Below, in pieces: positions 31,409 through 39,462 of a DNA stretch of 64,000 nt (position 1 is the stretch's first letter; each line of letters opens with the position of its first letter). The notes under the pieces were generated by a model that worked only from the letters and a program-made list of their open reading frames with translations, made no database searches and was not told where the DNA came from. This DNA is from Phycisphaeraceae bacterium (GTDB lineage: Bacteria > Planctomycetota > Phycisphaerae > Phycisphaerales > UBA1924): NCBI GenBank assembly GCA_020639155.1, contig JACKHF010000001.1, positions 1,488,001-1,552,000 of the forward strand. Direction: 5' to 3'. A program made the position numbers and the translations under genes.

Positions 31409-33250
31409 ATGTGTGGAATCATTGCCTACGTCGGATCACGCCAGGTCCAGCCGCTGCTCGTCGAAGGACTCAAGCGGATGGAGTATCGCGGATATGACTC
31501 CGCGGGTGTTGCGATCCTTGATGAGTCGGGCGAGCAGGGCGTGTTGCGGGTCGCTCGCGCGGTTGGGCGTGTGTCTGCTCTCGAAGAACGACTGAAGAAG
31601 ATCGGCGGGTTCACCGGCACGCAGGGGCTTGCCCACACGCGCTGGGCAACGCACGGCGCAGTCACAGAAACAAACGCCCATCCCCATCGCGACGATACTA
31701 ACGGCATCGTCATCGCGCACAACGGCATCATCGAGAACTACCAGGCACTGCGCACCTATCTGCAGGAGAAGGGGCACACGTTCTCAACAGAAACAGACAC
31801 CGAAGTGCTCGCGATGCTCATCGGCGAGTTGTACGAGGGCGACCTCGAAGCAGCGGTGCAGGCAGCACTGCGCGAGATCACCGGCGCGTACGCGATTGCG
31901 GTCATGTGTGAGAAAGAGCCGGGCGTGCTCGTTGGCGCTCGCAAGGGCAGCCCATTGCTCGTCGGTGTCGGGCATGGTGAGTATGTCATTGCGTCAGATC
32001 CCGCAGCTGTCGTCTCGCATACAACGCAGGCGTTCGCCATGGACGATTACAACGTCGTCCGCATTGATCGCAACGGATTCCGCACATCCACTATCCACAA
32101 CATTCCCGTCACGGCGAAGGTCTCGCAGCTTGAGATTGAGCTCGAGGAGATCGAACTCGGGTCATACTCCCACTTCATGCAGAAGGAGATCTTCGAGCAG
32201 CCACGCACACTGCGTAATTGCTTGCGCGGACGCATCGATCTTGACGCTGGCACAATCAAGCTCGGCGGGCTCGCAGACCACGCGTCGCAACTCGTCAAGC
32301 AGCGTCGCGTCACGCTGATCGGTCAGGGTACAGCGCTCAACGCAGCAAAGATCGGCGAATATCTCTTCGAGGACCTTTCCAAGATCCCCGCAACTGCGCA
32401 GTTCGCGTCTGAGTTTCGGTACCGCAATCCGATCGTCGAGGACAACACGCTGATCATCGCGGTCAGCCAGTCCGGCGAGACTGCCGATACTCTCGCAGCG
32501 CTCGATGAGGCGAGCGCCCGCGGCGCGATGGCGCTTGGTGTTGTGAATGTTGTCGGGTCCACTATCGCGCGCGAGACAGACGCTGGCGTGTACCTGCGCG
32601 TCGGGCCGGAGATCGGCGTCGCATCAACCAAAGCCTTCGTCGGGCAGGTCGCTGTGCTGACGATGGTTTCATTGTGGCTTGCTCGCAGGCGATACATGTC
32701 ACAGTCAGAGTGTGCGAGTATTTTGCGTGAACTCGCGGAAATGCCGGGGCATATCGAGCATGTGTTGCTGCAGGACGATGCGATTAAGGGCATCACAGAA
32801 AAGTACATCCATCGCGAGAACTGGCTGTTCCTCGGACGTGGGTACAACTACCCCACCGCGATGGAGGGCGCATTGAAACTCAAGGAAATCTCGTACATTC
32901 ATGCTGAGGGCATGCCCGCAGCTGAGATGAAGCACGGCCCCATCGCGCTGATCGACGAGGGAATGCCAGCAGTGTTCATCGCGACGCAAGGCTCGCAATA
33001 CGAGAAGGTGATGTCGAATATTGAGGAGGTTCGTTCGCGAGGCGGGCACGTCATCGCGGTCGCGACTGAGGGCGATACAGCGATCAAGAACGTCGCAGAG
33101 GATGTTGTGTACATCCCTGCGGTGCCTGAGTGCCTGAGTCCGATGCTCGCGGTGGTGCCGTTGCAGCTCATCGCGTACCACGCAGCGGTGATGCGCGGAC
33201 ATGATGTTGATAAGCCGAGGAATCTTGCGAAGAGCGTGACGGTGGAGTGA
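31409..33250 (+). CDS. glmS: Glutamine-fructose-6-phosphate aminotransferase
   Basis: A 613-residue enzyme making glucosamine-6-phosphate from fructose-6-phosphate and glutamine, the first step to UDP-GlcNAc. It begins M-C-G-I-I-A-Y-V-G with the N-terminal nucleophile Cys2, and the class II glutaminase domain (about 1-220) keeps H-T-R-W-A-T-H-G. Two SIS domains follow, with S-Q-S-G-E-T-A-D-T-L in the first. It ends in the conserved L-A-K-S-V-T-V-E tail. Length is normal. The gene stands alone, flanked on both sides by copies of the same structured repeat. Confidence 0.97.
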   Translation: MCGIIAYVGSRQVQPLLVEGLKRMEYRGYDSAGVAILDESGEQGVLRVARAVGRVSALEERLKKIGGFTGTQGLAHTRWATHGAVTETNAHPHRDDTNGIVIAHNGIIENYQALRTYLQEKGHTFSTETDTEVLAMLIGELYEGDLEAAVQAALREITGAYAIAVMCEKEPGVLVGARKGSPLLVGVGHGEYVIASDPAAVVSHTTQAFAMDDYNVVRIDRNGFRTSTIHNIPVTAKVSQLEIELEEIELGSYSHFMQKEIFEQPRTLRNCLRGRIDLDAGTIKLGGLADHASQLVKQRRVTLIGQGTALNAAKIGEYLFEDLSKIPATAQFASEFRYRNPIVEDNTLIIAVSQSGETADTLAALDEASARGAMALGVVNVVGSTIARETDAGVYLRVGPEIGVASTKAFVGQVAVLTMVSLWLARRRYMSQSECASILRELAEMPGHIEHVLLQDDAIKGITEKYIHRENWLFLGRGYNYPTAMEGALKLKEISYIHAEGMPAAEMKHGPIALIDEGMPAVFIATQGSQYEKVMSNIEEVRSRGGHVIAVATEGDTAIKNVAEDVVYIPAVPECLSPMLAVVPLQLIAYHAAVMRGHDVDKPRNLAKSVTVE

Positions 33251-33352
33251 GTGTTTGCACTTGCTTTGTCTACGCAAAGCAGGTTCAAAAATATCCGGAT
33301 CAACGAAAGTTCAGGAGCGTCAGGTATTCCGCCTTGAGGCGCACACCAGAAA

Positions 33353-33470
33353 TCAGGAGCATGGGGCGTCCCGCCCCATGTGGTGTAGAGTTAGAGCGTT
33401 GTGGTGGCGCGGGCATCTTGCCCGCGAATAGGACTTATCTTCAGGCGGGCTGGAAGCCTGCCCCACCAGC
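33353..33470. repeat. Structured palindromic repeat, copy 2 (downstream of glmS)
   Basis: The first hairpin is CATGGGGCG-TCC-CGCCCCATG (9-bp stem). It differs from copy 1 by a paired G-C to A-T exchange, a compensatory change. The second hairpin CGCGGGC-ATCTT-GCCCGCG is perfect here but has a mismatch in copy 1. A third hairpin (GGCGGGCT-GGA-AGCCTGCC) follows. Confidence 0.8.
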
Positions 33471-33560
33471 GAGACGCCCCGAGCTCCTGTGATGGTTTGA
33501 ACTGTGTCCATCGCACTGGTACTCGCCTTGCGAGATACCAGTAGCACCAATCATGTGCCA

Positions 33561-33587
33561 AAGAAAAAACCGGGCTCATCACCCGGT
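33561..33587 (-). terminator. Rho-independent terminator of tRNA-Gln
   Basis: ACCGGG (33569-33574) pairs with CCCGGT (33582-33587) over a seven-base loop. On the minus strand it is followed by TTTTTCTT. It sits 47 bases past the 3' end of the tRNA. Confidence 0.88.
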
Positions 33588-33633
33588 CTGATTCATTTTC
33601 TGCTTTTTCGTTTTTCAGCTTTTCCGATTTGAA

Positions 33634-33704
33634 TTAGGGATCCAGGATTCGAACCTGGACTAACGGAATCAGAATCCGTCGTGCTACCGTTACACCAATC
33701 CCCA
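33634..33704 (-). tRNA. tRNA-Gln (anticodon CTG)
   Basis: A 71-base cloverleaf on the minus strand: acceptor stem TGGGGAT/ATCCCTA with the U1-A72 pair typical of tRNA-Gln, anticodon stem ACGGA/TCCGT with loop TTCTGAT (anticodon CTG), and a T arm with GGTTCGAATCC. The 3' CCA is not encoded. It is followed by its own terminator. Confidence 0.95.
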
Positions 33705-33797
33705 GACTGTCCGCCACGGACACTGCCCGTGCTGGAGCACCGTATTTCGGCTGCTCCGTGACTTCAAGTGGATTTTACACCCAAAGGTCTGAGTTGG

Positions 33798-35177
33798 CTA
33801 CATTCTGGCGGCGCTATGCGATGATGAGGAGTCAGCCTCGTCCTCCTGTGTCCCCTGCTCGTACAGCCATGTAGCTTTGGCAAAGGTTTCGTGCCACTCG
33901 ATTCCAGGCTCGCTTCTATACACAACGCCCGATCCAACCGGGTAGATTGCCCTTGCATTCTCAAATGAAAAGGGAGATTCGCGCACCGTTTCCTGTTCTA
34001 GCGTGAGTGTGCGGATGGACAGGTTCAGTTCTGCGCTCCCGTCATCGTGGATGATGCCTGCGCAGCCGCAGTACGGTCCGCGCTCTCGCTGTTCGATTTC
34101 CTCAATGATCTGCATCGCGCGAATCTTCGGCGCGCCGGTGACAGAGCCGCCGGGGAATGTTGCTGCGATCGTATCAAAGATGTCGTGCTGCGTGTTGAGT
34201 GTGCCCTGCACGGTCGTGGTTGCCTGCCACACGCCGGAGTTGTGCTGTTCTATTTCCCGTGGTTGTGGTACGCGCACGCTGCCCACCTCGCAGACGCGCG
34301 AGAGATCGTTGCGCATGAGATCGACGATCATCGCAAGCTCGGCTTTATCCTTGTCACTCCGCAGAAGATCATCTCGTGCAGCGTCGGTTGTGCCCGATCG
34401 CGTGCCCTTCATTGGACGCGTTGTGATGGTGCGCGATGTCGCGTCGTATTTCAGGAACAGTTCCGGGCTGAATGACAGGAGTGCACGCTGGTGCGTGTCG
34501 ATTTTGCAGCGCGAGCCCTCTGCGTATACGCCGTACCACGGTTGTGAACGCTGCGCAAGATGCGCAAAGAGATGGCGAGAGTTTCCCGTGAATGTGCCCT
34601 GGATTTCCGTGGTGAGATTCGCCTGGTAGATGTCGCCCGCTCGGATGTAGTTTCGGATCCGTTGCACGTTAAGCAGAAACTCGCGCCGCATTGCGTCGTG
34701 TGCTGGTGCAAGTTGCAGGAGCTGGTTTTCTTTGTCATATCGAGACAGGATGTCCGCGTCGTCAATGAGCCGCACACGGTGGAACTCAATCAGTGGCCAG
34801 TTCCCTTTGCGATTTCTGCGACGATGGATTGGTACAACCGATGCCTTTGGTTCCAGCAACTCGCCAAACTCGTACGAGATCCAGCCGATCCATGCCCATG
34901 TGTCGGTAGATTGGCTGTCAGATCGTGTGGGAACAGCGTTTGCGAGATCACGAAACATGTCAAGTGCCGATGATGCGTTGTTTTGCTCCAGAGTTGTATC
35001 GATTGATTCGCCGGTGCGGGCATCAATCCATCGAGCAGTCAGTTGATCCTGTATGCCTTGGTCAATGCGGAACGTCCACTCGACAATACCGAGTTGTGTG
35101 CGCATCGTGTCATCATTCGCGCTGCACACGAGCGCAAATGGCTGTTGTGTTGTTGTGTTTGCAAGCTGGTTGAGCAC
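33798..35177 (-). CDS. pabB: Aminodeoxychorismate synthase component I
   Basis: A 459-residue chorismate-utilising enzyme feeding folate synthesis: with a glutamine amidotransferase subunit it makes 4-amino-4-deoxychorismate. It has D-I-Y-Q-A-N-L-T, T-R-P-M-K-G-T-R-S-G, D-L-L-R-S-D-K-D-K-A-E-L-A-M-I-V-D-L-M-R-N-D-L-S, and F-P-G-G-S-V-T-G-A-P-K-I-R-A-M. These are the shared core of PabB and TrpE. The D-I-Y-Q-A-N form and the 459 length favour PabB. It starts with GTG 24 bases after the topA stop, so it is read with topA. No pabA or pabC is adjacent. Confidence 0.92.
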   Translation of the reverse strand: MLNQLANTTTQQPFALVCSANDDTMRTQLGIVEWTFRIDQGIQDQLTARWIDARTGESIDTTLEQNNASSALDMFRDLANAVPTRSDSQSTDTWAWIGWISYEFGELLEPKASVVPIHRRRNRKGNWPLIEFHRVRLIDDADILSRYDKENQLLQLAPAHDAMRREFLLNVQRIRNYIRAGDIYQANLTTEIQGTFTGNSRHLFAHLAQRSQPWYGVYAEGSRCKIDTHQRALLSFSPELFLKYDATSRTITTRPMKGTRSGTTDAARDDLLRSDKDKAELAMIVDLMRNDLSRVCEVGSVRVPQPREIEQHNSGVWQATTTVQGTLNTQHDIFDTIAATFPGGSVTGAPKIRAMQIIEEIEQRERGPYCGCAGIIHDDGSAELNLSIRTLTLEQETVRESPFSFENARAIYPVGSGVVYRSEPGIEWHETFAKATWLYEQGTQEDEADSSSSHSAARM

Positions 35178-35201
35178 TGACGAGGGTAGGAGACGTACGA
35201 A

Positions 35202-37949
35202 CTACGCAGCCGTTTCCTCGTGCTGCCACGCGGGTTCGTCTTCAAGTACGAGTTGGTCCACCATCGGCGCGTCTTTCACAGGCTTCCCATTCGCATCGGT
35301 GAGAGCCTTCCCATCAAGCGTCGTGATGATCGGGATGGGGTGCTTTGCCTTGTGGCGGTCGAGTTGTTTCTCAAGATCCTCGCGAACACTGTCCTCAAGC
35401 CCTGCCCACTTGCCCCTGCCTCGGCACTTCGGGAATCGTGAGCACCCGAGCCACGGACCACGTGCGCCATCGCGAAGATTCAACGGTGATTCGCACGTCG
35501 GGCACGGCAGATCGGTTTCCAGTGGCGGTACGGACGGCGCGGTGACATGCCCCTTCTTGTCAATATTCAGAATCATCCCAATATCGTTCGATTCGCCGTC
35601 CGCGAGCACGGTTGTGAGGAACGGGCCGAACCGTCCTGTCCTGCGCACCATCGGCCTGCCCGTCTTCGGACAACGCACGTTCACAAACTCAGCAGTCCGC
35701 GGCTTGCCGTTGCGATCGATCGGGGAGGCGTAGTTGCACTCGGGATATGTTGAGCACGACAGGAACCTGCCGTTGCGGCCGAACCGGTACACGGTTGGCG
35801 CGCCGCACTTCTCGCACGTGTACGGCGCGGGTGTTGTTTCGGCTTTAGCGTGCGTGAGGTTTTCTTCTGCCGATGCTAGCGCGTCCTTGAATGGGCTGTA
35901 GAACCTGTCGAGCATGTCGATCCAGTCGAGATGGTCTTCCTCGATCTTGTCGAGTTCTGCTTCCATCTCGCGGGTGTAGCCGACATCCATGATGCGCGGG
36001 AACGCTTCGATGAGTTTGTCGGTGACAACCTCGCCGAGGTCCGTCGCGTGGAATCGGCGTTCGAGCTGCTCGACGTACTTGCGATCCTGGATGACGGAGA
36101 TGATCGACGCGTAGGTTGATGGGCGACCGATGCCCTCGGATTCGAGCATCTTGATGAGCGAAGCTTCGGAGTAACGAGGTGGCGCAGAAGTGAACTTCTG
36201 CGTGGGATCGATCGCGAACGGATGGAGCGGATCTTTTTCCTTCAGTTCGGGCAGTGTCTGTTCGTCGGATGCTGTTGGCACGCCCGTGACGCGATAGAAC
36301 CCGTCGAACACGAGCGTTCTGCCGGATGCTTTGAATGTCAACTGGCGTTTCGGGTCCGTACCACCAGTGATGAACACGCTGGTGGAGTTCCAGACAGCGG
36401 GCTTCATCTGGCACGCAACGAACCGCTCCCAGATGATCGTGTAGAGCTTGAGCTGGTCGGCGGTGAGTGCACGTGCGATCTTTTCCGGCGGATAGTCGAG
36501 CGAGGTGGGACGGATCGCCTCGTGCGCTTCCTGCGCCGCTTTGTTTGATGATGAGTAGAAGTTGGGCTTATCTGGCAGGTACGCGTCGCCGAACGAGCGT
36601 TTGATGTACGAGCGAGCCATGTCGATCGCTTCATTCGCGATGTGCGTCGAGTCGGTACGCATGTAGGTGATGAGACCGACCGGGCCCTCGCCGGGGATCT
36701 CGACACCCTCGTAGAGCGACTGCGCAGCTCGCATGGTGCGCTGCGCGCCAAACCCGAGACGCGTTGAAGCTGCCTGCTGCATCGATGACGTGATGAACGG
36801 TGCGCTTGGGCGCGATGATGTCTGCTTCGTCTGGATGGATGTGACCGAGTACGGTGTTGATGGGTCGACATCGCCCGAAACAGAGCGCAGAAACCGTGCC
36901 GGTCCTCTGCCGTCCTGGTCTTCTGTGACGGATGATTTGACATTGGTCAGCCCAGCACTCTCGACGATGCTCTTGATCGTCGATGTGAGGTCCGGCGCTG
37001 CTTGCCCATCCTTGATGTTCTTTGCCAGTGTACGAACGTCGAACTTCTCGCCTGCAACCTCGACGAGTTCTGCTTTGACGGTATTGTGCTTCGCCAGCCA
37101 CTCATTCTGTGCCTTCACAGTCGGGGAAGAATCCTTTGTTGATTTCGGTCTTAGGTACTCCTGCCATTGCGGGATGAGCTTTGCAGCGTCTGATTCACTG
37201 AGAGCGAAGTTTGCGTTGATCTGCCAGTACTCATCAGGGATGAACGCGCGAATCTCGCGTTCGCGTTCGACAACGAGGCGCACCGCGACGGACTGCACGC
37301 GGCCGGCACTGAGCCCGCGCGCAATCTTCTTCCATAAGAGCGGCGAGACCTGATATCCCACGATGCGATCGACGATGCGCCGCGCCTGCTGCGCGTTGAC
37401 TCGATCGATATCGATCGCGTGTGGGTTCGAGAACGCTTTTTCGATCTCGGCTTTGGTGATTGCGGGGAAGATCACGCGCTTGGCAATCGTCGGATCGATC
37501 TTCAGTTCCTGCGCAAGATGCCACGCGATCGCCTCTCCCTCGCGATCCAAGTCGGTTGCGAACCAGACGTCGTCGGCTTCCTTTGACGCGGCTTTGAGTT
37601 CGTTGACGACCTTCTCCTTGCCCTCGAGAACCTGATAGGTCGGCGTGAACTTCTTCTCGAGATCGACACCGGGCACGGGCGACTTCTTCTTGCCCTTGGG
37701 AGGCTTGGGGGCTTTGCTGGGAAGATCGCGGACGTGGCCCACGCTCGCCAGCACGATGTAGTCCTTGCCGAGGTACTTGTTGATGGTCTTTGCCTTGGCG
37801 GGCGATTCGACGATGACGAGGTGCTTGCCCTTGGCGCTGCCCTTGGTGAACCCGGTGCCCGAGCTTCGTCTGGTGGTAGATCGGGCAGCCACCTTCTTTG
37901 TCGTGGTCTGCTTCTTTGCGGGAGCCTTGGTGCTCGCAGTCCTTGCCAT
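35202..37949 (-). CDS. topA: DNA topoisomerase I
   Basis: A 915-residue type IA topoisomerase that relaxes negative supercoils. A basic N-terminal tail (about 40 residues, Lys/Thr/Ala/Arg-rich) precedes the TOPRIM domain (H-L-V-I-V-E-S-P-A-K-A-K-T-I, with D-L-D-R-E-G-E-A-I-A). The catalytic Tyr is Tyr429 in L-I-T-Y-M-R-T-D-S-T-H. Three C-terminal zinc-finger-like repeats follow: Y-T-C-E-K-C-G-A-P is a full four-Cys finger, the middle one is degenerate (one Cys), and P-C-P-T-C-E-S-P is followed by C-S-R-F-P-K-C. An internal Ser/Pro-rich segment makes it a little longer than usual. It leads the topA-pabB unit. Confidence 0.97.
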   Translation of the reverse strand: MARTASTKAPAKKQTTTKKVAARSTTRRSSGTGFTKGSAKGKHLVIVESPAKAKTINKYLGKDYIVLASVGHVRDLPSKAPKPPKGKKKSPVPGVDLEKKFTPTYQVLEGKEKVVNELKAASKEADDVWFATDLDREGEAIAWHLAQELKIDPTIAKRVIFPAITKAEIEKAFSNPHAIDIDRVNAQQARRIVDRIVGYQVSPLLWKKIARGLSAGRVQSVAVRLVVEREREIRAFIPDEYWQINANFALSESDAAKLIPQWQEYLRPKSTKDSSPTVKAQNEWLAKHNTVKAELVEVAGEKFDVRTLAKNIKDGQAAPDLTSTIKSIVESAGLTNVKSSVTEDQDGRGPARFLRSVSGDVDPSTPYSVTSIQTKQTSSRPSAPFITSSMQQAASTRLGFGAQRTMRAAQSLYEGVEIPGEGPVGLITYMRTDSTHIANEAIDMARSYIKRSFGDAYLPDKPNFYSSSNKAAQEAHEAIRPTSLDYPPEKIARALTADQLKLYTIIWERFVACQMKPAVWNSTSVFITGGTDPKRQLTFKASGRTLVFDGFYRVTGVPTASDEQTLPELKEKDPLHPFAIDPTQKFTSAPPRYSEASLIKMLESEGIGRPSTYASIISVIQDRKYVEQLERRFHATDLGEVVTDKLIEAFPRIMDVGYTREMEAELDKIEEDHLDWIDMLDRFYSPFKDALASAEENLTHAKAETTPAPYTCEKCGAPTVYRFGRNGRFLSCSTYPECNYASPIDRNGKPRTAEFVNVRCPKTGRPMVRRTGRFGPFLTTVLADGESNDIGMILNIDKKGHVTAPSVPPLETDLPCPTCESPLNLRDGARGPWLGCSRFPKCRGRGKWAGLEDSVREDLEKQLDRHKAKHPIPIITTLDGKALTDANGKPVKDAPMVDQLVLEDEPAWQHEETAA

Positions 37950-38520
37950 GGAACGTGTCCTGACGTCAAAAACCCGCGGGATGCGGGGATGGATGTGGGT
38001 TGGATCGGGAGCATCGCACAGATGCTGACAGCCCCAAAGGGTTCCTGTCGGCCAATGGGGCAGAAACGAACCAGTAGAGATAGGTATGCCGACCCAAGTC
38101 CAAAAGTCTTGCCGTCAGAGAGAAATATCTCGGGCAAATTATTATTTTCGTCCTATAACGTACTAGTAGATTAGGATATTTCCTTGATTATTGCCATGCT
38201 TTCCAGAAACAGAGGGTGCAAGAGCCGTCTGATGGCATGCGGATGGCGACAAAGTCCAAGCGATGACCAGCCGTTCCTGGCAGTGGGTATGTCAACTCAC
38301 TTGCAATGCTCTTGTGCAGCAGGACGGGATCGCCGAGAGGTCTATCACATCCACAAGTCTGCTGCAACCTGATATCAACGATGAGGATTTGATCACATCT
38401 TGACAACCCACATGATGGGATGCGCTCGACGCGAGCCTGCGTGAGCCCACCTGATGAGTATGCGAGTCACACAGCGATGCCGATGGAAACATATCGCAAG
38501 TGATTCGCTAGCATTGTGGT
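37950..38520. other. 571-base intergenic region between topA and the methyltransferase gene
   Basis: No coding frame here has a credible start. It should contain the topA promoter (read leftward) and the promoter of the methyltransferase gene (read rightward). A patch at about 38130-38190 is AT-rich. GCCCCA near 38029 and TGGGGC near 38055 form a short inverted repeat. I recognise no structured RNA. Confidence 0.5.
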
Positions 38521-39447
38521 ATGAATCAGAAGGCGTTTACACCCGCCCGATCTGGAGATGCGTTGCCGAGACTCTCGGGCCTCCAGACTGTGCGGACAGA
38601 GTCAGGTCTCGTTTCGGTCGCAGCGCAGGCAAACAAGTATTTGTCTGCGTTGCAATCTGTTCTTACCAAGGATGAAAGCCCTCGTGCACAGCAGCCCGAT
38701 GCTGGCGAAAAGACCCGCCTGCCCAACATGCGCTGCGAGTTTCCGCCAAAGCACCCGGTGCCAGAGCATCCAACAGAGTGGGAGTTCCCGTCGTTTCTTG
38801 GTGGCACACCCTGGATTGATACATTGCGTGAGGTGTACGCACACCCGCTGGCATTTCCTGCGTCGATATCACCAGAAGTGGGGCTGCTGCTGTACTCACT
38901 CGTGCGCAACATCAGGCCGATGACCGTTGTAGAAACCGGCACATTTATTGCGGTTAGCACTATCTGGATTGCAGCAGCGCTTAAGGATAACGATGACGGC
39001 GGCATGCTGCACACGTTCGACACGTTCGGGCCTATCAGAGCTGGCAAGCATCGCGATGCGGAACTGCTAGAGGGCCATCTCGAACTTGTGGCCGACCACA
39101 TTGCACGAGCTGGTGTGGCCGAACAGGTCGTGCTGCACAAGGGAAACAGCCATGTCGAACTGAAACGCGCACAGAATCACTTTCAGAGTCGTGGCGGTGT
39201 CCAGATCGCATATCTCGATGCCGATCACACCGGACCCGGAGTATGGAACGATCTATGGACGGTTGAGCCGGTTCTCAACACCGGCGGGTATGTGCTGTTG
39301 CATGACACATTCCCGCACCTGTGCAGCCATCAGGGGCCGCGGAATGTCATGCTCAATCTCGATAAAGCAGCAGGGCTGTACGATGCGATCGACGTGTATA
39401 CCGCGCCGATGAACTACGGGGTTGGTATTCTTCGACGGGTCGGCTGA
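38521..39447 (+). CDS. Class I SAM-dependent methyltransferase
   Basis: A 308-residue protein. The first 85 residues are low-complexity and charged; the remainder resembles the Methyltransf_24/catechol-O-methyltransferase fold. It shows V-V-E-T-G-T-F-I-A-V-S-T-I-W-I-A as SAM-binding motif I, followed by H-T-F-D-T-F-G, then Q-I-A-Y-L-D-A-D-H-T as the acidic strand and H-D-T-F-P-H near the end. The substrate is unknown; O-methylation of a sugar or small phenol is one option. No Shine-Dalgarno is visible before the ATG; a TAGCAT 7-12 bases upstream might serve as the -10 of a leaderless message. It converges with leuS, 15 bases apart. Confidence 0.85.
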   Translation: MNQKAFTPARSGDALPRLSGLQTVRTESGLVSVAAQANKYLSALQSVLTKDESPRAQQPDAGEKTRLPNMRCEFPPKHPVPEHPTEWEFPSFLGGTPWIDTLREVYAHPLAFPASISPEVGLLLYSLVRNIRPMTVVETGTFIAVSTIWIAAALKDNDDGGMLHTFDTFGPIRAGKHRDAELLEGHLELVADHIARAGVAEQVVLHKGNSHVELKRAQNHFQSRGGVQIAYLDADHTGPGVWNDLWTVEPVLNTGGYVLLHDTFPHLCSHQGPRNVMLNLDKAAGLYDAIDVYTAPMNYGVGILRRVG

Positions 39448-39462
39448 AACGAATATCACACA

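Larger units (their letters stand above)
33251..33633. other. Gene-free region between glmS and tRNA-Gln
   Basis: It contains the second copy of the palindromic repeat (33353-33470), preceded by a degenerate partial copy (about 33311-33345, again starting T-C-A-G-G-A-G-C-G), and the tRNA-Gln terminator. I see no coding frame that I would support. Confidence 0.65.

Noticed and set aside
33391..33582. Frame reading G-R-L-P-A-R and G-Q-D-A-R-A-T across repeat copy 2
   Set aside because: Same repeat as above; palindromic structure explains the open frame, not protein coding.
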